NCBI GenBank assembly: GCA_016191555.1
Contig: JACPVX010000037.1
Coordinates: 1-64,000, forward strand
Source of the DNA: Bacteroidota bacterium
GTDB lineage: Bacteria; Bacteroidota; Bacteroidia; Cytophagales; Cyclobacteriaceae
Length of the DNA: 64,000 bases
Direction: 5' to 3'
Shown: piece by piece, positions 43,833 through 51,689 of the stretch
How the letters are laid out: every line of letters starts with the position of its first letter
Numbering within the stretch: position 1 is the first letter of the stretch
Made by a program: the position numbers and the translations under genes
Notes under the pieces: generated by a model
What the model was told of the DNA's origin: nothing
Seen by the model: only the letters and a program-made list of their open reading frames with translations
Database searches by the model: none

Positions 43833-45194
43833 ATGAGTTCAGTTAATCAATACATCCAAACCAATCAAAACAGATTTCTATCAGAATTATTCGATCTATT
43901 GCGCATACCATCGGTGAGTGCCGATAGCAAGCACAAGCAAGATGTGCGCAAAGCCGCAGAATACGTGGTGCAAAAACTAAAAGATGCAGGTGCCGACCGA
44001 GTTGAATTATGCGAAACAAAAGGGCACCCCATCGTTTTTGGAGAGAAGATCATCGATAAAACAAAACCAACCGTTTTGGTTTACGGACATTACGATGTGC
44101 AGCCAGCTGATCCATTGAACTTATGGGATTCGCCTGCATTTGAACCAGTGGTAAAAGACGGAAAAATTTATGCGCGCGGCTCGTGCGATGACAAGGGTCA
44201 ATTCTACATGCACATCAAAGCATTTGAGGCTATGATGAAGTTGAATCAGCTCCCGTGCAATGTCAAGTTCATGATTGAAGGCGAGGAAGAAGTGGGCTCC
44301 GATAACCTCGGCACTTTTGTAAAAGAAAATAAAGGCAAACTTCAAGCAGATGTGATTCTCATTTCAGACACATCCTTGATTTCATTGGATACGCCTTCAA
44401 TTACAGTTGGCTTACGCGGATTGAGTTACATGGAGGTAGAAGTTACAGGACCCAATCGCGATTTGCATTCAGGTGTGTATGGTGGAGCAGTAGCAAATCC
44501 GATTAATACCCTGAGTCAAATGATTGCCTCATTGCATGATGATAAGGGCCGTGTGACTATTCCTGGATTTTATGATAAAGTAGCTGAGCTAACAAAAGAT
44601 GAAAGAACACAATTAAACAAAGCGCCATTTGATTTAGCAGCCTATAAATCAGAATTGGATATACAGGATATAACGGGCGAAGAAGACTACACTACACTGG
44701 AACGCACCGGAATTCGACCTACGTTGGACGTGAATGGAATTTGGGGTGGATATACAGGCGAAGGGGCGAAAACAGTTTTGCCTTCCAAGGCTTCCGCCAA
44801 AATTTCCATGCGTTTGGTTCCTAATCAAAACAGCGCTGAGATCACCGAATTGTTCACCAAACATTTTCAATCCATCGCACCGAAGTCGGTAAAAGTAAAA
44901 GTGACAGCCCACCACGGAGGCGAGCCTGCAGTAACGCCAACAGATTCAAAAGCATTTAAAGCAGCCAGCAGTGCATTTGAAGAAGTTTGGGGCAAGTCTC
45001 CCATTCCAACCCGCGATGGAGGAAGCATTCCGATAGTATCGTTATTCAAAAAAGAATTGGGTCTGGATACCGTGTTGATGGGTTTTGGCTTAGACAGCGA
45101 TGCCATCCATTCTCCCAATGAGCATTATGGCATCAAGAACTTTTTAATTGGCATTGAAACGATTGTAGCTTTTTATAAGCACTACGCGAAGTAG
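43833..45194 (+). CDS. M20-family dipeptidase (CNDP-like)
   Basis: 453-aa cytoplasmic metallopeptidase without a signal peptide. Metal-ligand motifs are VLVYGHYDVQPADPLNLW near residue 78, ARGSCDDKGQFYMHIKAFEAM near 113 and the acidic pair IEGEEEVGSDNL near 145. DTSLISLDTPSITVGLRGL is near 175, and the lid and second Zn ligand at HSGVYGGAVANPINTL, with the late HSPNEHYGIKNF. It cleaves dipeptides such as carnosine-like or general dipeptides. A longer frame from 43653 would begin within the preceding barrel gene and past its terminator, so I start at the ATG following a promoter-like element. Confidence 0.93.
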   Translation: MSSVNQYIQTNQNRFLSELFDLLRIPSVSADSKHKQDVRKAAEYVVQKLKDAGADRVELCETKGHPIVFGEKIIDKTKPTVLVYGHYDVQPADPLNLWDSPAFEPVVKDGKIYARGSCDDKGQFYMHIKAFEAMMKLNQLPCNVKFMIEGEEEVGSDNLGTFVKENKGKLQADVILISDTSLISLDTPSITVGLRGLSYMEVEVTGPNRDLHSGVYGGAVANPINTLSQMIASLHDDKGRVTIPGFYDKVAELTKDERTQLNKAPFDLAAYKSELDIQDITGEEDYTTLERTGIRPTLDVNGIWGGYTGEGAKTVLPSKASAKISMRLVPNQNSAEITELFTKHFQSIAPKSVKVKVTAHHGGEPAVTPTDSKAFKAASSAFEEVWGKSPIPTRDGGSIPIVSLFKKELGLDTVLMGFGLDSDAIHSPNEHYGIKNFLIGIETIVAFYKHYAK

Positions 45195-45215
45195 ATCAGC
45201 GAGAAGCAGAAATTA

Positions 45216-45248
45216 AAAAAGGCCTGATGTTTCGTCAGGCCTTTTTTA
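45216..45248. terminator. Bidirectional rho-independent terminator
   Basis: Perfect 13-base stem AAAAAAGGCCTGA / TCAGGCCTTTTTT with a 7-base loop between the convergent dipeptidase and PepSY-like genes. Confidence 0.93.
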
Positions 45249-45264
45249 TTTTTTCAACTACGGA

Positions 45265-45810
45265 TTAATTACCATCACCCTCTTCTTCCTCACCTTCTTT
45301 ATGTTCTTCGGTCATTTTATCGCGGGTAATTTCATTTCCGTTGGCATCCAACACGGTAGTAATTTTTGAACTACCGTTGCGTAATCGCACGCGATAAATT
45401 ACTTGTCCGCTTTTGGTGGTTAGCTCTTCACCTACCATCAACTTTGCTCCCGGATATTTAGCAGTAGCTGCTGTTTGAATGTTGACAGGAAGTTTTTGTC
45501 CGCCCATATATTTGGATGAACTCATCGCAGTGCCATCTTCCTTAAAGCGAGATCTTACGCGCACACCATCTTGTGTGTAAACGGCCACATAGCGCACATG
45601 CGTTTTTCCGGCTTTGCCTTTTGCTTCGTGTTTCTCCCACTTTACATCTGTTGCTGTCGCTTTGAAAGCGCTCTTAACAGCATCGGGTACTTGAGACGCA
45701 TCCACTTGTTGAAGATTGGCGGCTTTCAATGCATTTCTTCTTTTTCCACCTTGTGCGAAGGATGCAGTGGCAATACACGCTGCGAGCAAAACGATCAATA
45801 ATTTTTTCAT
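45265..45810 (-). CDS. PepSY-like exported protein
   Basis: 181-aa exported protein: signal peptide LLIVLLAACIATASFAQ. Mature part has two PepSY/DUF2874-type repeats, seen as VPDAVKSAFKATATDVKWEKHEA near 45 and LPVNIQTAATAKYPGAKLMVGE near 110 with a following SGQVIYRVRLRNGSSKITTVLDANG. The C-terminus is acidic (HKEGEEEEGDGN). The family binds peptides or acts as an inhibitor-like domain; the function here is unknown. Confidence 0.8.
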   Translation of the reverse strand: MKKLLIVLLAACIATASFAQGGKRRNALKAANLQQVDASQVPDAVKSAFKATATDVKWEKHEAKGKAGKTHVRYVAVYTQDGVRVRSRFKEDGTAMSSSKYMGGQKLPVNIQTAATAKYPGAKLMVGEELTTKSGQVIYRVRLRNGSSKITTVLDANGNEITRDKMTEEHKEGEEEEGDGN

Positions 45811-45933
45811 AATTTTTGTAGGGATTATTGTGGTAAGACTGATTATGAACGCTTAAGTTTAATATGGATTGATAAAGTTATTTAAAAGAGACAACTTTTA
45901 CCTTATTCAAAAGATTTAAGAAAATCGATTACT

Positions 45934-46497
45934 ATGAACACAGTGGAGGAAAACTTCTTAACAAGTGCGATCAAATTTTTAAGGTATTACAAACAACTTG
46001 GCGAGAAGGCCATGGCACAATTGACAGATGAAGAAGTGCTCTATCAGCCCAACGAGGCAAGTAATAGCATTGCTTTGATTGTACATCACCTGAGTGGGAA
46101 TATGTTATCGCGCTTTACGGATTTTCTTACTACTGATGGCGAAAAAAGCTGGCGTAACCGTGAGGCCGAATTTGAGGAAAGCTACACTTCCAAAGCAGAA
46201 ATGATGAAAGCATGGGATGCAGGTTGGAAGTGTATTTTGGAGGCACTTCAGTCGCTTGCACCGACCGATCTGGAAAAGGTGATCTACATTCGCAACGAAG
46301 GGCAAACGGTATTGGAGGCCATACAAAGGCAATTGGCCCATTATCCGTATCATGTGGGCCAAATCGTGTACGAGGCCAAACTCCTAAAAAATGATCAGTT
46401 TCAGTCATTATCCATCCCCAAAGGGCAATCGGATAGCTATAATCAGAAAAAGTTTGAGGCTCCACGCGAAAGAAAACACCCAACAGACGCCCCCTGA
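45934..46497 (+). CDS. DUF1572/DinB-superfamily protein
   Basis: 187-aa cytoplasmic four-helix-bundle protein. Family marks are LTSAIKFLRYYKQLGEKAMAQL, the Asn-Ser-Ile block NEASNSIALIVHHLSGNM near residue 38 (first His metal ligand), AWDAGWKCILEAL and the C-terminal HYPYHVGQIVYEAKLL, whose His residues complete the metal site. DinB-like proteins bind Zn or Ni and some act as thiol-dependent transferases; this one has no assigned reaction. The C-terminus ends in a basic tail. Precedes the tRNA pair. Confidence 0.85.
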   Translation: MNTVEENFLTSAIKFLRYYKQLGEKAMAQLTDEEVLYQPNEASNSIALIVHHLSGNMLSRFTDFLTTDGEKSWRNREAEFEESYTSKAEMMKAWDAGWKCILEALQSLAPTDLEKVIYIRNEGQTVLEAIQRQLAHYPYHVGQIVYEAKLLKNDQFQSLSIPKGQSDSYNQKKFEAPRERKHPTDAP

Positions 46498-46588
46498 TTT
46501 GGAAATTTAGTATTCAGGCTTAAATTTGCAGTCCCAAAGCCAAAAGCTATGGGAAAATCAACCTTCGCTTTTGCTTTGGTTGATACAA

Positions 46589-46662
<74 letters not shown>

Positions 46663-46670
46663 AGTTAGCC

Positions 46671-46747
46671 GTTAATAGTTAACTGTTAATAGTAAAAAGT
46701 GTGAGACACCTCACACTTTTTTATTTGGGTGAACACCCACTATTAAC
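46671..46747. repeat. Nested direct and inverted repeats between the two tRNA genes
   Basis: GTTAATAGT occurs at 46671-46679 and 46685-46693, and its inverse ACTATTAAC at 46739-46747. Inside lie a perfect 12-base hairpin (AAAAAGTGTGAG / CTCACACTTTTT, 46694-46721, ACAC loop) and a second hairpin GGGTG-AA-CACCC (46727-46738). The 12-base hairpin with its T run can serve as a terminator for tRNA-Gly; the outer repeats are unexplained. Confidence 0.7.
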
Positions 46748-46778
46748 TTTTTAATCGATTAGCTTTTAACTAAACCCT

Positions 46779-46864
46779 GCCCGGGTGGTGGAATTGGTAG
46801 ACACGCAGGACTTAAAATCCTGTGACCCTTAAAGGTTGTACGGGTTCAAGTCCCGTCCTGGGTA
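46779..46864 (+). tRNA. tRNA-Leu(TAA)
   Basis: 86-nt class II tRNA with long variable arm: acceptor GCCCGGG/CCTGGGT, D arm TGGTGGAATTGGTAGACA, anticodon loop CTTAAAA with stem GCAGGA-like/TCCTGT (anticodon TAA), variable arm around TGACCCTTAAAGGTTGT and T arm CGGGTTCAAGTCCCG. Not fused to CCA. Confidence 0.95.
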
Positions 46865-46879
46865 CATCTTTAAAAAACA

Positions 46880-46908
46880 AAAAGCCCCGAATTTTCGGGG
46901 CTTTTTTC
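46880..46908. terminator. Rho-independent terminator
   Basis: Stem AAAGCCCCGA / TCGGGGCTTT with T/A runs on both sides, between tRNA-Leu and the convergent amidohydrolase gene. Confidence 0.9.
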
Positions 46909-46910
46909 AT

Positions 46911-48023
46911 TTACTTCGGAAACCCACTCTTATCCATATTCGGTAGCAGGTTCAACGCATTTTTGTAATAAATCTTTTTCAAAATTTCATCCGGCAAGCC
47001 GATGCCGTACATGCGCCAGAAGGCATGGTATCTTTTGTGATAAGGAAAATACTCGTCCTCCGTTTCCAACACCCTAAAATAGGTTTCGTATTCCTCAGGC
47101 ACCCAACTGTCTTTACCAAACAGCACCCGATCCTGATACTTTGTTAAAAATGCTTTGGCCGCGCGTGGCTGCCGGCCCAATTCCGCAATCACTGCGCCAA
47201 TTTCAGTGTACATGTTGGGGTACAATTCCATCAACTGACTGAGCTTTTTCAAGTCGCTGCCAAACCAACCGAGATGTGCGTTGATGAATTTTGTTTTCGG
47301 ATGTTTTTTGAAAATGCTATGCTGTTCAGCAATGATGGTTTCCCATTTTATCGTGTCTGTGTCATGCCTCCTTCCGGGATGTAGCTTAAGTTCCAGCCAG
47401 CGCTCATTGTTTTTGTCGATCGGCTCCCAAAATTGTTTAGGATCTGCTGCATGAATCAATACCGGAATTCCCAGCTCACCACACTTGGCCCACACGGGGT
47501 CAATGCGCGGATCATCAATATGAATGCGGTTGCCTTTCGAGTCTTTGTTGAATAATCCCAAACTCTTATAAATTTTTAATCCCTTCGCACCGCGCCTCAC
47601 ATCATCTTCCAGTTGCTTTACCGTGCGTGCAGTCCAGTCGGCATCGTCAATGGCACCGAAGTCTACGTTCGTAAAAAGCACAAAGCGATTAGGGTATTGC
47701 TTTTTGATATTTTCAATGGATTTTTCGAGATGGTCGCCACTACTGCGAAAACCGCGACCACTCAGATTCACCATCACACCCATGTTGAGCTTATCCATTT
47801 CTTTGATCAGCCCACTCAAATCGGCAGAGTTCATATTTCCCTGATGATTGTGGATATCAATAAATGGAAACTTCGCTTTCGTGATTCGATGCTCTTCCAC
47901 CTTTAAGGATGATGGAGGATTGTATTCTTCGAAATCCATCTTCATGTCCAGTGGCTTTTCTTGTCCACACGCAGATGATGCCCATAAACAACAGACAGCC
48001 AATAAAATTTTTCGCATAATCAA
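46911..48023 (-). CDS. Exported amidohydrolase-family (TIM-barrel) metal-dependent hydrolase
   Basis: 370-aa protein with an N-terminal signal (ILLAVCCLWASSAC) that is lipoprotein-like, with acylation expected at Cys19. The amidohydrolase_2-type barrel shows the HxH motif in FIDIHNHQGNM near 55, the conserved His in VLIHAADPKQFW near 190, His in KFINAHLGWFG near 240, and the late acid ligand in LFGKDSWVPEE near 305. These features match periplasmic amidohydrolase_2 (decarboxylase-like) hydrolases; the substrate is not evident. Start could also be at the second Met (48017). Confidence 0.88.
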   Translation of the reverse strand: MIMRKILLAVCCLWASSACGQEKPLDMKMDFEEYNPPSSLKVEEHRITKAKFPFIDIHNHQGNMNSADLSGLIKEMDKLNMGVMVNLSGRGFRSSGDHLEKSIENIKKQYPNRFVLFTNVDFGAIDDADWTARTVKQLEDDVRRGAKGLKIYKSLGLFNKDSKGNRIHIDDPRIDPVWAKCGELGIPVLIHAADPKQFWEPIDKNNERWLELKLHPGRRHDTDTIKWETIIAEQHSIFKKHPKTKFINAHLGWFGSDLKKLSQLMELYPNMYTEIGAVIAELGRQPRAAKAFLTKYQDRVLFGKDSWVPEEYETYFRVLETEDEYFPYHKRYHAFWRMYGIGLPDEILKKIYYKNALNLLPNMDKSGFPK

Positions 48024-48166
48024 TTAAATGTTTCTCTAAAATACGCTTTTGTGTAGACAGAGATTCAAAATATATGTGAACGGTCATTAAACCTCAATTC
48101 CATTCGGCAATCCAAGCAACATAAAACAGATGCTCTGAGAAAGATTAACATTTAAACGTTTGAGGT

Positions 48167-48415
48167 ATGAAGAAGCTAGTATCGTTTTCCATTTTTGCTG
48201 TGATGGTTTTGGCCATGATGTTCGTTTCAAAATCAGCTCAGGCACAGCGTGTCATTATCAATCGTTCTACTGTTTTAATGGCTCCAGTTCCCAACGCAAC
48301 CATCGCATCCACGCAAGGATATTGGAAGTGGAGCAATCGCTACCAAAAGTATGTGTGGGTTACCAAATCCAAGGTGCGTTTTCGTGTGCACCGCGGCTAT
48401 CGCGTGCGCATCTAA
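48167..48415 (+). CDS. Small exported protein with WxxGxW-like repeat, 82 aa
   Basis: 82-aa exported protein: signal peptide SIFAVMVLAMMFVSKSAQAQ. The mature 55 residues contain GYWKWSNRYQKYVWV, resembling the aromatic WxxGxW repeat of small Bacteroidota and proteobacterial exported proteins, then a basic segment ending RVHRGYRVRI. The family role is unknown. It lies ahead of a TPR gene with its own start 48 bases downstream, so co-transcription is possible but unproven. Confidence 0.7.
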   Translation: MKKLVSFSIFAVMVLAMMFVSKSAQAQRVIINRSTVLMAPVPNATIASTQGYWKWSNRYQKYVWVTKSKVRFRVHRGYRVRI

Positions 48416-48463
48416 GTTCTTTTGAATCCGTCAAATCTTAGTAACTTGCTTACTTTGATTTGA

Positions 48464-49576
48464 ATGAGAATGAATAAATTTCTTTTACTGTTGCTTTTAC
48501 CGATCGGGTTACTCGCCCAACCGGCTGATCAAGTGTTGGATGCCGCCAAGCGAAAAATTTCTGCGCGCAATTATGTGGAGGCCAAAGCAGAACTCACCAA
48601 ATTTATCGGCACCAATCCTAAAGACAGAAATGCCTTTACACTACGCGGGCGTGCGCGTATTGGCTTGCAAGATTATTACGGAGCGATTGGCGATTTTAAC
48701 TTTGCGTTAGAGATCGACTCTACCTGGGCAGAAGCGCTCAACTTCAGAGGAGAAGCTAAAATTTATTTAGGCGATGATGAAGGAGCTATTGCCGATTTAG
48801 ACAAAGCCCTACGCTTTCGTCCTAATTACGAGGAGGCCTACACCAACCGCGGCCTTGCCAAATACAACATGGAAGATTTTCAAAGTGCTTATTTCGATTT
48901 TTCGAAAGCACTGGAGTTGGGTCAACCCAATGATGATAAGTACTATCATCGGGGAGTTGTGAAATCAGAACTCGGAGAATTTGTCAGCGCGATAGACGAT
49001 TATTCCAAAGCCATTGAATACGACAAGACCGATGCGAACCTCTACAACTACCGCGGGGTAGCGTACTATAACATCAGTGAATTTGACAAAGCCATTGCCG
49101 ACTACAACGAAGCGATTCGGCTCGACCCGAAAGATCCGTTGAAGTATGAAAACCGTGCATTATCCAAAAGCGCCAAGGAAGATTTGAAAGGCGCGCTCGA
49201 AGATTACAACAAATCGCTAGAATTGGATACGGAAGATTCGGAAACATTCAACCTGCGCGGTGTGCTGAAGCATACATTGCTGGACTATGATGGCGCGATT
49301 GCCGATTATACGAAGGCCATTGAATTAGATAATACGAATCCAACTTATTTTGACAACCGCGCACTGAGCAAAACGGCCAAGGAAGATTATGCCGGAGCGA
49401 TTGATGATTACACCGCTTCCATTGAACTCTATCCAACCGATGCGGAAACATTCTATCAGCGCGCGTTGGTGAAGTTGACGATGAACAATAATTACGATGG
49501 CTGCCTCGATCTAAAACGTGCGGATGAGCTAGGTTCACCGGAGGCAAAAGCCGCCATTAAGAAAAGCTGCAAGTAA
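48464..49576 (+). CDS. Tetratricopeptide-repeat exported protein
   Basis: 370-aa exported protein: signal LLLLLLPIGLLAQ. The remainder is a regular array of TPRs, about ten repeats from residue 25, recognised by NFRGEAKIYLGDDEGAIADL, NYRGVAYYNISEFDKAIADY, NLRGVLKHTLLDYDGAIADY and similar. It is a likely periplasmic scaffold. It ends nine bases before the lipid-kinase gene, which starts with GTG, so the two form one operon. Confidence 0.92.
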   Translation: MRMNKFLLLLLLPIGLLAQPADQVLDAAKRKISARNYVEAKAELTKFIGTNPKDRNAFTLRGRARIGLQDYYGAIGDFNFALEIDSTWAEALNFRGEAKIYLGDDEGAIADLDKALRFRPNYEEAYTNRGLAKYNMEDFQSAYFDFSKALELGQPNDDKYYHRGVVKSELGEFVSAIDDYSKAIEYDKTDANLYNYRGVAYYNISEFDKAIADYNEAIRLDPKDPLKYENRALSKSAKEDLKGALEDYNKSLELDTEDSETFNLRGVLKHTLLDYDGAIADYTKAIELDNTNPTYFDNRALSKTAKEDYAGAIDDYTASIELYPTDAETFYQRALVKLTMNNNYDGCLDLKRADELGSPEAKAAIKKSCK

Positions 49577-49584
49577 TTTCTCGC

Positions 49585-50484
49585 GTGAAGATTTTTGTCA
49601 TTCTCAATGGAGTTTCCCGAAAGAAGGGAAAATTCTATCGTGCGATTTTACCTGGGTTGCAAGCAAAGCATGACTGCACTGTGGCCGAAACACGCTATGC
49701 AGGCCACGCAATCCAACTGGCACGAGAAGCCATTCACCAAAATTTTGAATGTATTATTTCAGCCGGTGGCGATGGCACACTTAATCAGGTTATTAATGGA
49801 ATGCTCTCTGTCAATCAAAACCAATTACCTGGTCTGGCTATTCTTCCGCTCGGATCAGGCAATGATTTTGCGGGGTCATGTGGATTGAAAGAAGATGTAC
49901 ATCAATTAAATTCTTTATTGAATGCGAAGGCACCCGTAGCAACGGATGTAGGTCAATTACTTTGTCGTGATACTTCAGGCAAAGAGTCACAAAAGTTTTT
50001 TTTTAATGTAGCCAGCGTGGGCATGGGTCCCGCCACCGTTTTGAAAATGGAAAAGCTTCCGCGATGGCTGGGAAGCGACATGCGTTATCTTTTAGCCATT
50101 CTTCATACTTTCTTTACGCATCGCCCAACGAACCTGAGCATTCAAGCCGATACATGGAACTGGAGTGGAAAAGCGCGAGTATGGGCGATGGCCAACGGAC
50201 AATCCTTCGGCAACCGCATTTACATTGCTCCTCAATCCAAATCCAACGATGGCATTCTCGATACATTTTTAGCCAGCGATGTACCGCTTCTTAAATTTTT
50301 GATTTATCTGCAGCAATTAAAGTCCAAGAAGATATTAGTAGATACGAAGGTTCAATATCAACATGGCCGCCATTTTGAGATGTCATCTTCAGAAAGGTTA
50401 GCTATCGAAGCCGATGGAGAAATCCAAGGCTACTTGCCGGCTAAAGTTGAGCTCCTATCGAACCGAATTTTGATTTTCCGCTAA
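49585..50484 (+). CDS. Diacylglycerol kinase-family lipid kinase (YegS-like)
   Basis: 299-aa cytoplasmic/membrane-peripheral lipid kinase. The kinase motif is SAGGDGTLNQVINGML near residue 60, then ILPLGSGNDFAGSCGL near 92, and GNRIYIAPQSKSNDGILD near 215, which are defining for the DAGK/YegS fold. It probably phosphorylates diacylglycerol or a related lipid. The start is GTG 49585, nine bases after the TPR stop. Confidence 0.93.
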   Translation: MKIFVILNGVSRKKGKFYRAILPGLQAKHDCTVAETRYAGHAIQLAREAIHQNFECIISAGGDGTLNQVINGMLSVNQNQLPGLAILPLGSGNDFAGSCGLKEDVHQLNSLLNAKAPVATDVGQLLCRDTSGKESQKFFFNVASVGMGPATVLKMEKLPRWLGSDMRYLLAILHTFFTHRPTNLSIQADTWNWSGKARVWAMANGQSFGNRIYIAPQSKSNDGILDTFLASDVPLLKFLIYLQQLKSKKILVDTKVQYQHGRHFEMSSSERLAIEADGEIQGYLPAKVELLSNRILIFR

Positions 50485-50487
50485 TAA

Positions 50488-50513
50488 AAAATGCACCCAA
50501 AGAGGTGCATTTT
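50488..50513. terminator. Rho-independent terminator
   Basis: Perfect 10-base stem AAAATGCACC / GGTGCATTTT around CAAAGA between the lipid kinase and the convergent RDD gene. Confidence 0.9.
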
Positions 50514-50535
50514 AAATTTCTGGTTGCGTGCTATT

Positions 50536-51000
50536 TTATTTCTTTACCACCAAAGTACCGGCAATCATATCATGCAATGCTTGTTTCTTTTCAGTGAAGG
50601 CTGCAAGCAAATAACCAATCATTAGAATTACTGCAGAAACGATCTTACTCACATTCCGAATAAGTGCCTTCACAAAATCTAACTTTTCACCATTCATATC
50701 TGTAACAATTAAGCCAAGCGCAAGCTTGCCAATGGTTGCTTGAAACTTAGAAGATTCCATTAGACTAAAATACAAAACATTGACTACTTGCCCGATTAAG
50801 CCAACGGTTCCAAATAAGGCGGTAATTTTAGCAACTAAGGCCAACGCGTCCGCTTCGCTGCCATTTGCGATATCACTAGAAACACCAATACCAATGGCAG
50901 CAAGTATAGGCGCTAAGACCACAAACTGAAGAATACCGATAATAATACCATCAATAATCACGGCTACAAATCGCAGCCAAAATCCAGCATAGTTTTTCAT
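50536..51000 (-). CDS. RDD-family inner-membrane protein
   Basis: 154-aa integral membrane protein with the RDD opening GFWLRFVAVIIDGIIIGI near residues 5-22 (the Arg-Asp pair) and the family end ALHDMIAGTLVVKK. Four hydrophobic segments: IIDGIIIGILQFVVLAP, IAALFGTVGLIGQVVNVLYFSL-like, a glycine-rich LGLIV and VSAVILMIGYLLAAF. Function of RDD proteins is often unknown (some act as Na+/H+ antiporters); no specific role here. Transcribed alone. Confidence 0.9.
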   Translation of the reverse strand: MKNYAGFWLRFVAVIIDGIIIGILQFVVLAPILAAIGIGVSSDIANGSEADALALVAKITALFGTVGLIGQVVNVLYFSLMESSKFQATIGKLALGLIVTDMNGEKLDFVKALIRNVSKIVSAVILMIGYLLAAFTEKKQALHDMIAGTLVVKK

Positions 51001-51090
51001 ATAAGTTTTAGGTTAGGTTGAATTAAAATTAGTGAATACATATCACCTGTCCAATCGCATTGTTACCTTTATTACCAAACCATTTGATCG

Positions 51091-51609
51091 ATGAATAAAA
51101 CATTGGCGAAGCATTTTGAATCATTGGAGGCACAGCGAGCCGAATTATTGACCTCTCTTCATAGGCTAACTGCGGACAGACTCAATTATCATTCGGAAGG
51201 TCGCTGGTCCATCAACCAAATCATCGCGCATTTAATTGCTGCCGAAAAATTATCGGTCGCTTATCTGCAGAAGAAGGTTTTGGCAATCAACGAAGTAGAT
51301 AATACGGGCGTCTACGAAGAAATAAAAATGATTGGACTCATTATCAGCCAGCGATTGCCATTCAAATTCCGAGCTCCTCGTGTGGTAGTTGAAAACACTA
51401 GCCGATCTACAAGCATTTCAGATTTAGAGAAGGAATGGTCTTCTTCGCGAGAAGAGCTACGTCAGCTATTGGAAAAAGTGACCGATGATCAGATCAATCG
51501 AAGAATTTACAAGCATGTGCGTGCCGGTAAGCTGAATATCCAACATGCCCTCATCTTCTTTCGCGAGCACATTATTCACCACTATCCTCAAATTAAGAGA
51601 TTGATGTAA
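51091..51609 (+). CDS. DinB-family metal-binding protein
   Basis: 172-aa four-helix-bundle protein with the family metal ligands visible: NQIIAHLIAAEKLS near residue 47 (first His), and the C-terminal HALIFFREHIIHHYPQIKRLM with the remaining His residues. Long helices separated by ELLTSLHRLTADRLNYHSEG. DinB-like proteins are mostly of unknown reaction, some being thiol transferases. Distinct from the DUF1572 protein at 45934, to which it is only distantly similar. Confidence 0.88.
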   Translation: MNKTLAKHFESLEAQRAELLTSLHRLTADRLNYHSEGRWSINQIIAHLIAAEKLSVAYLQKKVLAINEVDNTGVYEEIKMIGLIISQRLPFKFRAPRVVVENTSRSTSISDLEKEWSSSREELRQLLEKVTDDQINRRIYKHVRAGKLNIQHALIFFREHIIHHYPQIKRLM

Positions 51610-51689
51610 TTTTTTTGCCCTCTATCCGAATCGTTTTTGCAACATCAGCCGGTTGAGCTAAGTTGTCATTTTAAATCCTACTTTCGATC

